Assembly (NCBI GenBank): GCA_015680685.1
Contig: MNCI01020931.1
Location: forward strand, 337,704-399,703
Direction of reading: 5' to 3'
Length of the DNA: 62,000 nucleotides
Source: Gnetum montanum
Taxonomy: Eukaryota; Streptophyta; Gnetopsida; Gnetales; Gnetaceae
A model generated the notes under the pieces. It was given only the letters and a program-made list of their open reading frames with translations. It was not told the origin of the DNA and searched no databases. Within the stretch, counting starts at the first letter, position 1. Each line of letters opens with the position of its first letter. Made by a program: the position numbers and the translations under genes. Shown piece after piece: positions 11,416 to 21,353 of the stretch.

Positions 11416-12057
11416 TGATGAATTGTGTTTTTCATACGCTCTAATATTGAAGTGGCCACAATATCAGGTATGCGATATCATGGCCCAAGATGCGATATCA
11501 TGTATGCGATATCGCTAGGTTACTTCAGGGTCTATAAATATAGCTCTTGGGCACACGATTCAGAGTAGTTTTTGGTAGTCAAGTACTAAAACTCTTGTAT
11601 TTTGTTCATTTGAGAGTTAGAATATTTTCCAAGTGCTCACAGTAGGAGGTCTAAGTGTGATCGAATCTTTATTTAAGCAGTGATGTACCTAAACACACCA
11701 TTGTGTTGGCAATAAAGATAAGCTCTTTGATTCATCCTTGCAGAACTTGAAACTTTCTTTCTTTATGCATTTACATATCATGATTTCATGTAGTCTACAT
11801 TAATTTTATTTATGCAGTAATTAATTTTGATTAACTAAGAAACTCATTAAAGTACACAAGCATGACCCCTTTGAACATATGTGTGACACTTGGTAGCTCA
11901 GAAATGGTTAGTGTTTGACAACCCAGCAGTGTTTACGCAAAGTTCAGGATGTGTCTGGGAAGTGGGGATGGTTATTAGTGTTAGCTCTAGTGACCAAATC
12001 ACACTTGAATGCCTATGATTCATATGGTTGGGAGTAGGGGTACCTCACCACTCATCA
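11416..12057 (+). repeat. Element A 5' LTR
   Basis: 642 bp, TGATGAATTG to CTCATCA. U3 contains GATATC motifs at 11,459-11,515, followed by the TATA box TCTATAAATA (11,531-11,540). It is about 228 bp shorter than the 3' copy, chiefly because of a deletion whose junction near 11,980 lies at the tetranucleotide TTAG. Confidence 0.9.
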
Positions 12058-12076
12058 TTGGTGCCGTTGTCAAGGA
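12058..12076 (+). other. Primer-binding site of A (tRNA-Asp type)
   Basis: TTGGTGCCGTTGTCAAGGA directly follows the LTR. Plant tRNA-Asp 3' ends would pair with TGGCGCCGTTGCCGGGGA, so this is a match with a few transitions. Athila/Tat-group elements commonly use tRNA-Asp. Confidence 0.8.
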
Positions 12077-12221
12077 CTTTAGTTCTACATGCGCTATCTA
12101 AACTGAGTGAAACTTAGTAACCTCATTGTTCAAACCCTAAGAGTCAAATCTTATAAAAACATAAATTATTCTTACAATTGAATCAAAGCTTAACCACACA
12201 CTACATATAAGATCATTAACA

Positions 12222-14640
12222 TAAAATATCTTCTTCTCATAGGAGCCTATCTCCACCCAGGGTAGACCAGGTGTCTCAGCAATACTGGATGGTATATGCT
12301 CATCTTAATGAGTATGTACCAAACTTCACCTTCATCTTACATTCAAGATAAAATGCTATGGTGGTGTGACATGGAAGGCAACATTATGTTACCACATAAT
12401 CAATCTATTCCAGCCATGCTCTAGCTAATGTTCACATGACATGGACTTCAACATCTTCATAGAGAGTACGAGATGCCAGATCCTAATTCAAGGGATTATC
12501 ATCCCACTGAAGCACAAAGGTTAAGGGATTGTTAGTTGGAGCACCAACATGAGCTTGTGAAGGGCAAGGGATCAAATAGCTTTCCACCTCTGCTTGGTCC
12601 ATTGGAAGAAGTTGAACACTTCTCTGGGGGCTTTTCCTTTAGTGATACTCCTCTCTTTGACTTTGTTCAAGGGGCCCTCAAACAGAACGTGCAATCCACA
12701 ATTCATAATCCAAGTTTTGGTTAGAACAGATCCAATGAAAAAAATGGATCTAGAGGGGAAATTCATGATAAAGGGAAAAAAGGAAATCATGATTATGATC
12801 GTGGTCGCGATCATCGAAGGAAGGGTGATAGGCATTGGCATGATGTAAGTTCTCATTCTTCTTCCCCTTCATCATCATCATCTTCTTCTTCATCTGGCTT
12901 GGATTGTGACTATAGAGGGCATAACTATGATGGAGGTGATCAACGAGACCAAAACAATAGAAGGGATCATTGGGACAGTCATGATCAGAGGCGTGGGCAA
13001 TCCAAAGAGACCCACCACCATGAAAGAAGGGTTAGTAGAGAACATCATAGGCACCATCACCATGGCCTTGACAAACCTCTACTTGCCACTTTGAGCATGT
13101 TAAACATTGCAGAGGCCATGAGGATTCCAACAAGGCATATAAAGGATAGTAGAATAAAGAGGTTGGACATGAACAACATCCCTTGGTTTGAGGGAGGCTA
13201 CGATGTTGATTTGCAAAATCATCTCCAGGCCTTCCAAGATGCATGTGCCTTGTAGAATATTAAGAACAACTAGTGGAAGTTGAAGTTATTTCCAAGGAAA
13301 TTCATTAAGGAAGCAAAAAATTGGCACTGGTCCTTGGAGCCAGAATTAATCTGATGATGGAGTACAATGTTAGAAATTTTTTAATGAAAAATATCAAATG
13401 TACTCTCGAGTATCCAATTTGAGGAAGTAGATCCAAGGATGGAAACAAGGAAACTAGAAGCCCTTAGATGCCATTATTGGCCGATATTACTCTCTATTGC
13501 ATAGGTGTCTTGACCATGGATACTCTCAACTTGATCAACTTCGTCATATCATAGATAGATTGTGGTCTAAAATAAGGAAAACCCTTGGTGTCTATGCCCA
13601 AGGGAGATTGACAGAGTTAAGCACCTGATAGATCCAAAATTTAATTGAGTAGCTAGCCTAGGAGGAGAAAGAATTGAGAAAGTGAGAAAGCGTAAAGGAA
13701 TACAATAGGGATCCTTCTATCCGTAAAAGGGGGGGTTCGATTTTGTAACAGTGAGGATGAGTTAATCAAAGATGAGGTGGCTAATCAAAAAACCTTGCCA
13801 CTTCGGAAATTGTAATCTAAAATCACAACTAAAGTTGATCAATTATGGGACTCCATGGACAATAGGTTTTAAGTTGTCTTAACAATTACTGAAGAGTCCA
13901 AGGAGCAAAGTGATGAGCATGAGTGTCGAAGATGTAAGGAAGCTAAACGTGCCATATCCAAGGGTAAGGGTAAGATGACTATGATAGAGGTAGTTGCAGA
14001 TGGTAACTTAGATGATGATGGTGGGTGTAATGTTTGCCAGTATAAACATCCCAAGGGATGTTGTCCAATTGTTTCACACTTATAGAAATCTGGAGTGTAT
14101 GCTTTAGATCCATGACTTGCACAATAGCAAACACCCAAAAGATTGTCTTATCCACAAGGAAATTCTTGATAGCTCCACCAACCACAGTAGTACTATCCAA
14201 GTGGAACTTCATTGCAACCTTATGAATTGTACCATTAGTGGTAGCAACCACAATCATGACCATTGGCACCTTCAAGATAGCAGTACCCTTACTGGTAACT
14301 AGACCCCTATGGTTACTATGTTTAACAACCTTCATCTCCAGGGGACTCCTTTGGTCATGTTGCTACTTACCAACCTCACAACTACCATCCTGAAGTGTAC
14401 CAACCATCCTATCCAAGAAGGGATGCTACCTATTATCCTCATGCTCCTCCTATTCCTACACCAACTCATCCATATCCCACACAACCACCACTTGCTCCAT
14501 CCATGCAAGGTGAATTGCCTACCCAACCATAACAAAGAAACTCTATGAGGGTGATTAATCTACAACTGTTTAACCCACCAAGTAGGTTAGAACCATGAAC
14601 AAAGAAAAGACCCTTCTTCTGATCTCATAGTCCACCAAAG
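12222..14640 (+). pseudogene. Element A gag (broken)
   Basis: The coding trace runs through frameshifts and stops. The N-terminal part (12,290-12,540) aligns with the gag starts of B and D. A His/Arg/Ser-rich linker follows (12,780-13,060). The capsid-like retrotransposon gag domain starts near 13,085 with IPTRHIKDSRIKRLDMNN and IPWFEGGYDVDLQNHLQAFQ. The nucleocapsid end has a C-x2-C-x3-H-x4-C knuckle at 14,026-14,064 (CNVCQYKHPKGCC). A Pro/Tyr/His-rich tail ends near 14,560 with the MQGELP motif shared with D. The start is uncertain because the expected ATG appears mutated. Confidence 0.75.
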
Positions 14641-14655
14641 CCCTTAGACACATCA

Positions 14656-15243
14656 ATGGTTGGTAACCCTACTCCTCCATCTGTCTCACCCTTATCTGAG
14701 TCCCTTTCAATCCAAAATGCTTCTCAAATCCATACTATAATGTTGACCCATGCTGTATCTGATTGGATTCAAGCTAGTAACCTACCTAGGAAGTTAGCTG
14801 ATCCTGGGAGTCCCTTAGTATATTTTCAAATTACTAGGAATGAGCCTTGTAAATCCCTTCTTGACTTTGGTTCCAATGTTAATATGATCTTGGATGAGAT
14901 GTACATAATGTGAAATCTTCCTCCCTTGAAGAAGAGCAACATCTAGCTGGAATTGGTAGAGTAGTCCATCACTGTTCCATTGGGATTGGTAGAGGACATC
15001 ATAACCACCATTTTTGGGTGGTCATATCTTGCTGACTTCCTAGTAATCAAGGTGGAGAACTATAAAGGGGACTTTCCAATTATTATGGGAAGGGTGTGGT
15101 TAAGCACCATTGATCCCAAAATGGGCACTAGAGATATTTCCTTGGAAATATCTAAAGAAAATGAATTTGGAAAGATCAAGAAGAAGAGGGTTCCATGTAT
15201 TGCGTATAGCAATTCAGGGTGCCATTATGTGCAAAAGCTATAG
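14656..15243 (+). pseudogene. Element A protease region (broken)
   Basis: Two open stretches (14,656-14,913 and 14,980-15,243) carry EPCKSLLDFGSNVNMI, the counterpart of the Athila/Tat retropepsin active site (CDLGASINLMP). A WSYLADFLVIKVENYKGDFP block and IIMGRVWLSTIDPKMGTRDI (family IIGRPFL) follow. The catalytic triplet reads Asp-Phe-Gly instead of Asp-Leu/Thr-Gly. A stop at 14,911 separates the two halves. 15,244-15,770 continues as a diverged linker toward RT. Confidence 0.75.
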
Positions 15244-15779
15244 TCAGTAAAGCAAACATCTATCTCTAGATGTAAGTAGTGTGCATCAAAAGCTGAAATC
15301 CAAAGATGTCTATATGCAGTAGCCACAAAACAAGAAGGCACCCAGTGGTTGACAACTAATTCTAGCAATAGTACATTGTGCATGGATCCTACTAAGGGCC
15401 TAATGTATGAATACATTGCAAGTATGGATGAACTTGAGCAATTTCATCACTAGCTCTTCGAGGGAGTAAATGATGATATCAATTGGGGAGAGTTGGATAT
15501 TCTTGATAATTTCAAACAAGAATCCCTTTAATTAAAAACATTATTGGCTAGAATGGAGTATGTGTTCTTGAAAAATGAAAGGCTAATTATTATTAATGTT
15601 AAGCTTGTTGCTATTCAGAAGAAGATGTTGATGAAGGTTGTGGAAAATTGGTCAACATCCTTTGCTTAGTCATATTCCGAGCTCACTAAAATAGATCCAA
15701 GAATATGCCAACATTGAATATACACTAACCCCATCCCCATCATTAAGCTAAAACAATAGTCATAGTGGTGTTTGAATCT

Positions 15780-16560
15780 CAAATTAAAGCAAATTATCAA
15801 AAAGGAGATTGAACAACTCCTCAAGGTGGGATTCATCTACCCTGTTGTAGATCATGAGTGGGTTAGTCCACTTGTGATCATACCCAAGAAAGGAGGCAAA
15901 TGGTGGGTGTGCATCGACTTTTGACTGATTAATATGGAAATTTTCAAAGATCATTTTCCATTACCTTTTGTCGACCAAGTGCTGGACACCATTTCTGGGC
16001 ACTGCTATTAGTGGCTATAACCATATCCAGATTGCACCATAGGACTAGGCGAAGAAAACTTTCACAAGTCCTTGGGGGACTTTTGCTTATCATTAGATGC
16101 CATTCGGTCTATGTAATGCCCTAGCCACATTCCAATGATTAATCCTTAGCATTTTCCAACAACAAATTGGTAGTGGGGTAGAAGTCTTCATGGATGAATT
16201 TTCTACCTATGGAGCTACATTTGAGCAAGCCCTGGACCATCTTAAGCAGGTGTTGAGGAGATGTGTCAAAACAAACCTCTAGCTCAATTAGTAAAAGAGC
16301 CATCTTATGGTCTAGAAAGGCATAGTCTTGGGGCACCGTATCTCAAAAGTAGGAATCAAGGTGGATCCTGAAAAGATAAGGATCATCCAAGGAATAATTG
16401 GTCAATAGAAAATAGTTAAAGAAATGCAGTCATTCCTTGGTTATACTGGCTACTATTGATGCTTCATTGAGAATTTTTTCAAAATCTCCAAGCTATTGTT
16501 TGAATTAACAAAGAAAGATGCATTATTTGTCATGTGAAATAACATTTCAACAACTAAAGT
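15780..16560 (+). pseudogene. Element A reverse transcriptase (broken)
   Basis: Blocks in order: EIEQLLKVGFIYPVVDHEWV, SPLVIIPKKGGKWWVCIDF (then CGA-to-TGA stop), FKDHFPLPFVDQVLDTISGH, a frameshifted region where YSFLDGYSGYNQI is expected, VFMDEFSTYGATFEQALD (second Asp of the FMDD catalytic motif changed to Glu), then a frameshifted thumb region around 16,320-16,500. The loss of the first catalytic block by deletion and the altered FMDD make it inactive. Confidence 0.8.
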
Positions 16561-16569
16561 AGAAGCTTG

Positions 16570-16975
16570 TTGAAACCCCAATTCTACAAGCACCCAATCA
16601 GTTTAGGTCATCTCATGTGATGACTGATGCATCAAATTATGCTTTGAAGGTAGCGCTTATGTAGTTGGATGATCAAAAATGTCCATATTATATTCATTGC
16701 TCAAGCCAAAGTATCGTAAGTGCATAGTTGAGCTACACCTTCACAGAAAAGGAGTTAATGATAGTGGTGTTCACATTAGAGAAGTCTAGGTACTATGTGC
16801 TTGGCTATAAAGTGTTTGTGCATACAGATCATAATGCCATTTGGTTTCTAAGGAATAAACCAATGGTGAGCCCCCATGTCATATGGTGGCTCATGATTTT
16901 GCAAGAGTTTGATCTCATGATGGTATATCAAAAGGGTGTAAAAAATGTCATTGCTGACCACTTGTCATAGCTAAG
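16570..16975 (+). pseudogene. Element A RNase H region (broken)
   Basis: A clean 80-codon stretch (16,728-16,970) reads SYTFTEKELMIVVFTLEKSR, then YYVLGYKVFVHTDHNAIWFL, then a block ending VKNVIADHLS. It contains the family's catalytic Glu (TEKEL) and the TDH block. The DASNYALG-like start block lies at about 16,620. Upstream of the integrase, as in all gypsy pol genes. Confidence 0.85.
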
Positions 16976-17239
16976 ATGGGATGACAAGGAGAAAGAGAGT
17001 CCCTTATCTAATCAATTTCTTAATGAATCTCTCCTTGTAGGGCTATTAACGCACAAATGCCTAATGAACCAAAATGGTACAATATCATCCTCACTTATTT
17101 ACCCAAGCAAGAACTACCACAAGGGCTGGACACTATAAAGAGACAATAATTTCTTTACTAGGTCAAGCATTTTATGGAGATCAATGGGAGTCTTTACAAA
17201 GTATGTCTTAATAGCTTGGTACGCTAGTGCATCCTTGAC

Positions 17240-18360
17240 ATGGATCAACTACATGTTATCCAAGATGCTCACAAAGGCCCTTGTGGGGGCCATTATGCTG
17301 GGAGATGCATAGCTATAAAAATCCTCATGGTAGGATATTATTGGCCAACAATCTTCAGGGATGCACACCAATTTGTTTGTGCTTGTGACCATTGTTAGAG
17401 GGATGGTGGAATGATAGCTTGAATAGAGGGGCCACAGTAATGGATTCAAGCCCTTGAGCCATTTTATATTTGGGGCATTAACTTTATGGGTCCCATCACA
17501 CCTTTGTTAAATGGAAAGGCATATATAATAGTTGCACTTGACTATTACACTAAGTGGGTAGAAGCAGCAGTCATTGTTGAATGTACATCCACTACTGCTG
17601 CTTGGCTTGTACAACAGAATATCATAAATAGGTTTGGTATGCCTCACGTGTTAATTTTTGATAATGGAACTCATTTTATAGGTGCTACTTTTTGGCAAAT
17701 TATTTAGTGCTTGAGGGTTGAGCACAAACTCACAACACCTTATCATCCTCAAGCCAATGGTTAAGCTAAGGTCACTAATCAGGAGATTACAAAAATTATA
17801 ATGCGTACTATTAGCAAATACTGAAGGGACTGGAGCACCAAATTAAATGATGTCCTTTAGGCCTATCACTCCACATGGAAGCTTCCCATAGATTATTCTC
17901 CCTATGAGCTTATGTACAGAAAACTACCAACAGTGCCCATCCAATCTGAGCTCCGTACACTCTCTATTACTTGTGACCTTGACCTAGATCTAAGTCTAGC
18001 AAAAAAATGAATGATTAATGAACCTCAACTTGCTAGATGAAAATAAGTTAATGGCCCTATCATCTAATAAAATGCATAAGACATTCAACAAGAAATTCCA
18101 TGACCTCAAAATAAGAAAAGTCAAGTTTCAATCAGGAGACAAGGTCCTCTACTAGAATCCTGCACACGTACCCCAATGAACAAAATTTCAAAAGTTGTGG
18201 AAAGGATCTTACATTATTGATGAGACCGTCATATGGGGCCATGATTATCTATAAACCTAATAGCCTAGATAAAAAGAAATTATTCAACACCCAACAATTG
18301 AAACCTTTCCATAAGCCCAAGCCAACTAACTCAACAGATACCTTGCCAAATGGACAACCA
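17240..18360 (+). pseudogene. Element A integrase (broken)
   Basis: The zinc-binding H2C2 region starts near 17,265 (DAHKGPCGGHYAGRC; CACDHC with a stop after it). The catalytic core gives WGINFMGPITP (expected Asp is Asn), ALDYYTKWVEA, then LIFDNGTHFIGATF with the second Asp intact, then NG(stop)AKVTNQEI, where the third catalytic residue Glu is Lys. The C-terminal region has YSPYELMYRKLPTVPIQSEL and a diverged end near 18,360. Two of three DDE positions are changed. Confidence 0.85.
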
Positions 18361-18388
18361 TGCTCAATCTTTTGGATCTCTTCCTTTC

Positions 18389-18412
18389 AACTTAGTCATG
18401 GGGGAGATGGCC
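18389..18412 (+). other. Internal polypurine-tract-like site at end of A pol
   Basis: CTTAGTCATGGGGGAGATGG follows the integrase reading frame by a few codons. The core TTAGTCATGGGGG is identical to the 3' PPT of element B (44,398-44,410) and one base off A's own 3' PPT. The same site is present in D (57,811) and, inverted, in C (30,471-30,485). Confidence 0.6.
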
Positions 18413-18423
18413 ACCCATACTAA

Positions 18424-20285
18424 CACTTTATGTGGCTCCTCAGTCTTTTAACTTTTTTTGGTTTTACAACTTTTTTTTTCATATTCTTTGTTTTACATCT
18501 TTTTGTTTTTTAGGTTATTGATCTTTTCTAAGTTTTTGTTTTATACCATCATTATTATATTTAAAATTTCTTGAATACTCTTTTACTTTCCTTTATATTT
18601 TCTTATGTTTGGTGTGATTCTCTACTCTTTTTGCTAATAAGGTGTTAGGTACAACGGTAACGTGCTACTCGATAAAGGTATGTTTTATTTGTAATTTGAT
18701 TATTGATGTTTGGTTTCTAACTTTGAATGTCATTACTGACGACTAGGACATGATTTCTTTTCATGTAATAGGCAACGAGTCCACATCATCCACCTCCATA
18801 CACTCTATGGTTTTCCTTGCTTTGGAAATGTGCAATCCCTTTTTCATTAATGCAACCTTAGTAAATTAGTGACTTGTGTAGTTTCTAAAATTGGGAAGGA
18901 ATCAAAGGTTTGGATAGGATGAGGCTTCAAAGAGATGTGAGATTCTTCATGCTTTTTCGCTTTCCTATGTGTAGGAGTGTTCTCATGAGCTTCTCACCAA
19001 TTTGTATCATTCCACAATAGGAAGTCCAATAAGTCCTTACATGGTGTGGTCCTCATCAAAAAAAAAAGGGAATTCAAAGCACACCCCTTAGACCAAATAA
19101 AAGGGCTATAAGCACTATTTATGAGACTTGTTTTGTCTCCTCTAACTAAGGTCCTTTCTCACTTCCTACTTCTTCTTCTCCAATTTGGGATGGTGGTTGT
19201 TTTGTGGGAGCATTCTTGTGTCTCAAGGGATGGACTAGTTTTAGAATGTCAATGTGAAGTCACTGAAAGTGGTTAGTTTTGGTTTGGACTAAGGATGAAT
19301 GCTACCAAGTCATTTAATCCCAAAATCCACAAGGGACTTCATGTGATCATAATTAGAAACTCCATTCCATTCTCTCTCTCATCCATCTATGCTTTTCATG
19401 CCTCACCTCACTGTCAATTTCATGGTTTGATTTAATGTTCTGGTTTGATGTGTTGGGTTTCTTAGTTAGTTACTTCTAGATTTTTGTACTTAACTTTCCA
19501 TAACCATTAATCATCTATGGTGCCCACAGAATCCTTAGTTTGAAGGTATGTAAGGGCATAAAAGGCCTGTGCCTACTTTAGGGAGGACCCACTTGCATAT
19601 CTTTTGGTTTGGTTAAGTTCAGTTCTTTACCCTTAGACATTATTACAATTGAATTTTTTTATTTACCCCATTAATGTCATGCAATTATACACATCTTCAC
19701 AACTGTTTTTAGTGAATTTCTTCTCTTTATTGTTATGAATTTCTATACCCTCTTTCCAATGTTCCTTGTGTTAAGCTTTTTTCAAATTTTATAGACCACT
19801 TCAGTTACTTAACCCATTTGTCAATCTTCCCACTAACATGATCACACAACCAATCTACCATAATCACAACTTAGCTATAAAAAATCACTAATGAGATAAG
19901 GTATTCAATCATGATGTGTTACACTTTAGACACTAAACCTTAATTTTCTTGTAATTGCAGTGGGGAGCATGGACTAGAAGTGGGACTATCTTTACCAAGG
20001 AGGATGCAACAATATCACTCATGGGAGATTGTTCATGACTGCTGGATCTCTTCTACCTCTCCCTCATTCTTCAGTTGCCAAGAGGGGTTGGATGTCCATT
20101 GGATTTGAGGGTGTTCTTTCCTATTGTCATAAACACCTAGTTTTGTACACAATTGCAATATTATGTGCTCAAGTGCTTCTGTATTTGTCTATTTTCTCTG
20201 TGTCACTTTGCATGTCAGTCAAACATTCCATCCCTCCTACTATGTTTTGTAAGGGACTTGTTCCTCTTCTTTAATACTCAAGGAT
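18424..20285 (+). other. Element A post-pol untranslated region, aORF absent
   Basis: 18,424-19,620 is alignable with D 57,840-59,100. Shared landmarks are ATGGTGTGGTCCTCATC near 19,042 and AGGGAGGACCCACTTGCAT at 19,579-19,597. Past about 19,700 the similarity ends. Neither a motif cluster nor any trace of the aORF is present. The open stretch at 20,029-20,274 shows no protein character I recognise. Confidence 0.6.
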
Positions 20286-20290
20286 GAGTT

Positions 20291-20310
20291 TTCATTTAGT
20301 CGTGGGGGTA
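20291..20310 (+). other. Element A 3' polypurine tract
   Basis: TTCATTTAGTCGTGGGGGTA directly precedes the 3' LTR (TGATGAAT at 20,311). It is the same sequence as in B, C and E. Confidence 0.85.
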
Positions 20311-21180
20311 TGATGAATCATGTTTTTCATATGCTCCGATATTGGAGTGGCTACGATATCAGGTACACAATATTGGGTAAGTGATATAGTGGCCCAAGAT
20401 GTGATATCGTGCATGTAATATCGTTGGGTTACTTTTGGGTCTATAAATACAACCCTCGGGCACACAATTCGAAGTATTTTTTGGTAGTCAAGTAGCAAAA
20501 CTCTTACAATTTGTTCATTTGAGAATTAGAATATTTTTCAAGTGCTTGCAGCAGGAGGTCTAAGTGTGATCAGATCTTTATTCAAGCATTGATGTACTTG
20601 AACAAACTATTGTGTTGGCAATAAAGACAAGCTCTTTGATTCATCCTTGTAGCACTTGATACTTTCTTTCTTTATGCATTTACATATAATGTTTTCATGT
20701 AGTCTACATTAATGTTATTCATGTAGCAATTAATTTTGATTAATTAAGCAACTCATTAAAGTACACAAGCACAACCCCTTTGAACATACGTGTGACACTT
20801 GGTAGCTTAGAAATGGTTAGCGTTTGACAACCCAGTAGTGTTTACACAAAGTTTAGGATGTGTTTAGGAAGTGGGGATGGTTACTAGTGTTAGGCTAGAT
20901 TAGACAATAGTTTACTTAGCATTTAGTTACTCTCACTTTTATTCTTGTTCTAGGTAAGCAAATTGATAAAACACAAAATAATAAAAATCATATGCCTTAG
21001 TCACACTTAATCATACAACTGCATTTCACAAGTGGAACTGGGAAGATAATGAACGAACAACACACACTCACCATTTAGCTCTAGCATACTTAGTAATTAA
21101 AGTCTACAGAATTTGACTGGATGACACGTGAACACCTATGATTTGTATGGTTGGACATAGGGGTACTGCACCGCTCATCA
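20311..21180 (+). repeat. Element A 3' LTR
   Basis: 870 bp, TGATGAATCATG to CCGCTCATCA. U3 carries diverged GATATC motifs (20,329-20,425) and the TATA box TCTATAAATA near 20,440-20,449. It keeps the U5 segment (about 20,894-21,078) that the 5' copy has lost. Confidence 0.9.
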
Positions 21181-21220
21181 ATTTGTATAGTTGGGTATTG
21201 GATTGCTCCACCACTCATCA
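21181..21220 (+). repeat. Element B 5' LTR, right end
   Basis: ATTTGTATAGTTGGGTATTG continuing to CCACTCATCA. It matches the last 40 bases of B's 3' LTR (45,252-45,291) and completes the LTR interrupted at 11,415. The first five bases are the duplicated target ATTTG. Confidence 0.9.
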
Positions 21221-21239
21221 TTGGCACCATTGCCAGGGA
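21221..21239 (+). other. Primer-binding site of B (tRNA-Asp type)
   Basis: TTGGCACCATTGCCAGGGA directly after CTCATCA. It matches the complement of the plant tRNA-Asp 3' end with a few transitions. Confidence 0.8.
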
Positions 21240-21353
21240 TGTATCAATGTATGTTGAGTAATTAATTTCATAAAGTTTGTTGTATCAAAAACTCAAAGTT
21301 AAAAATTTATAACTTGTTAAACATTTTAAACAACTAAGCACACTTAACCCAAA

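Larger units (their letters stand above)
11416..21180 (+). mobile_element. Element A: degenerate Ty3/gypsy element nested in B's 5' LTR
   Basis: Bounded by TGATGAAT...CTCATCA LTRs and a perfect 5-bp target duplication ATTTG (11,411-11,415 and 21,181-21,185). Across the insertion, B's LTR reads continuously (CACTCATGATTTG then TATAGTTGGGTATTGG, as in the intact LTR at 45,246-45,280). The interior has gag, PR, RT, RNase H and IN in that order. Unlike B, C and D it has no additional 3' ORF: only 1.9 kb separates integrase from the 3' LTR. LTRs differ by many substitutions, and the coding frames hold many stops, so it is an old dead copy. Confidence 0.92.

Noticed and set aside
13979-14335. 118-codon minus-strand open frame
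   Set aside because: Reverse shadow of the A gag nucleocapsid region; no independent support.
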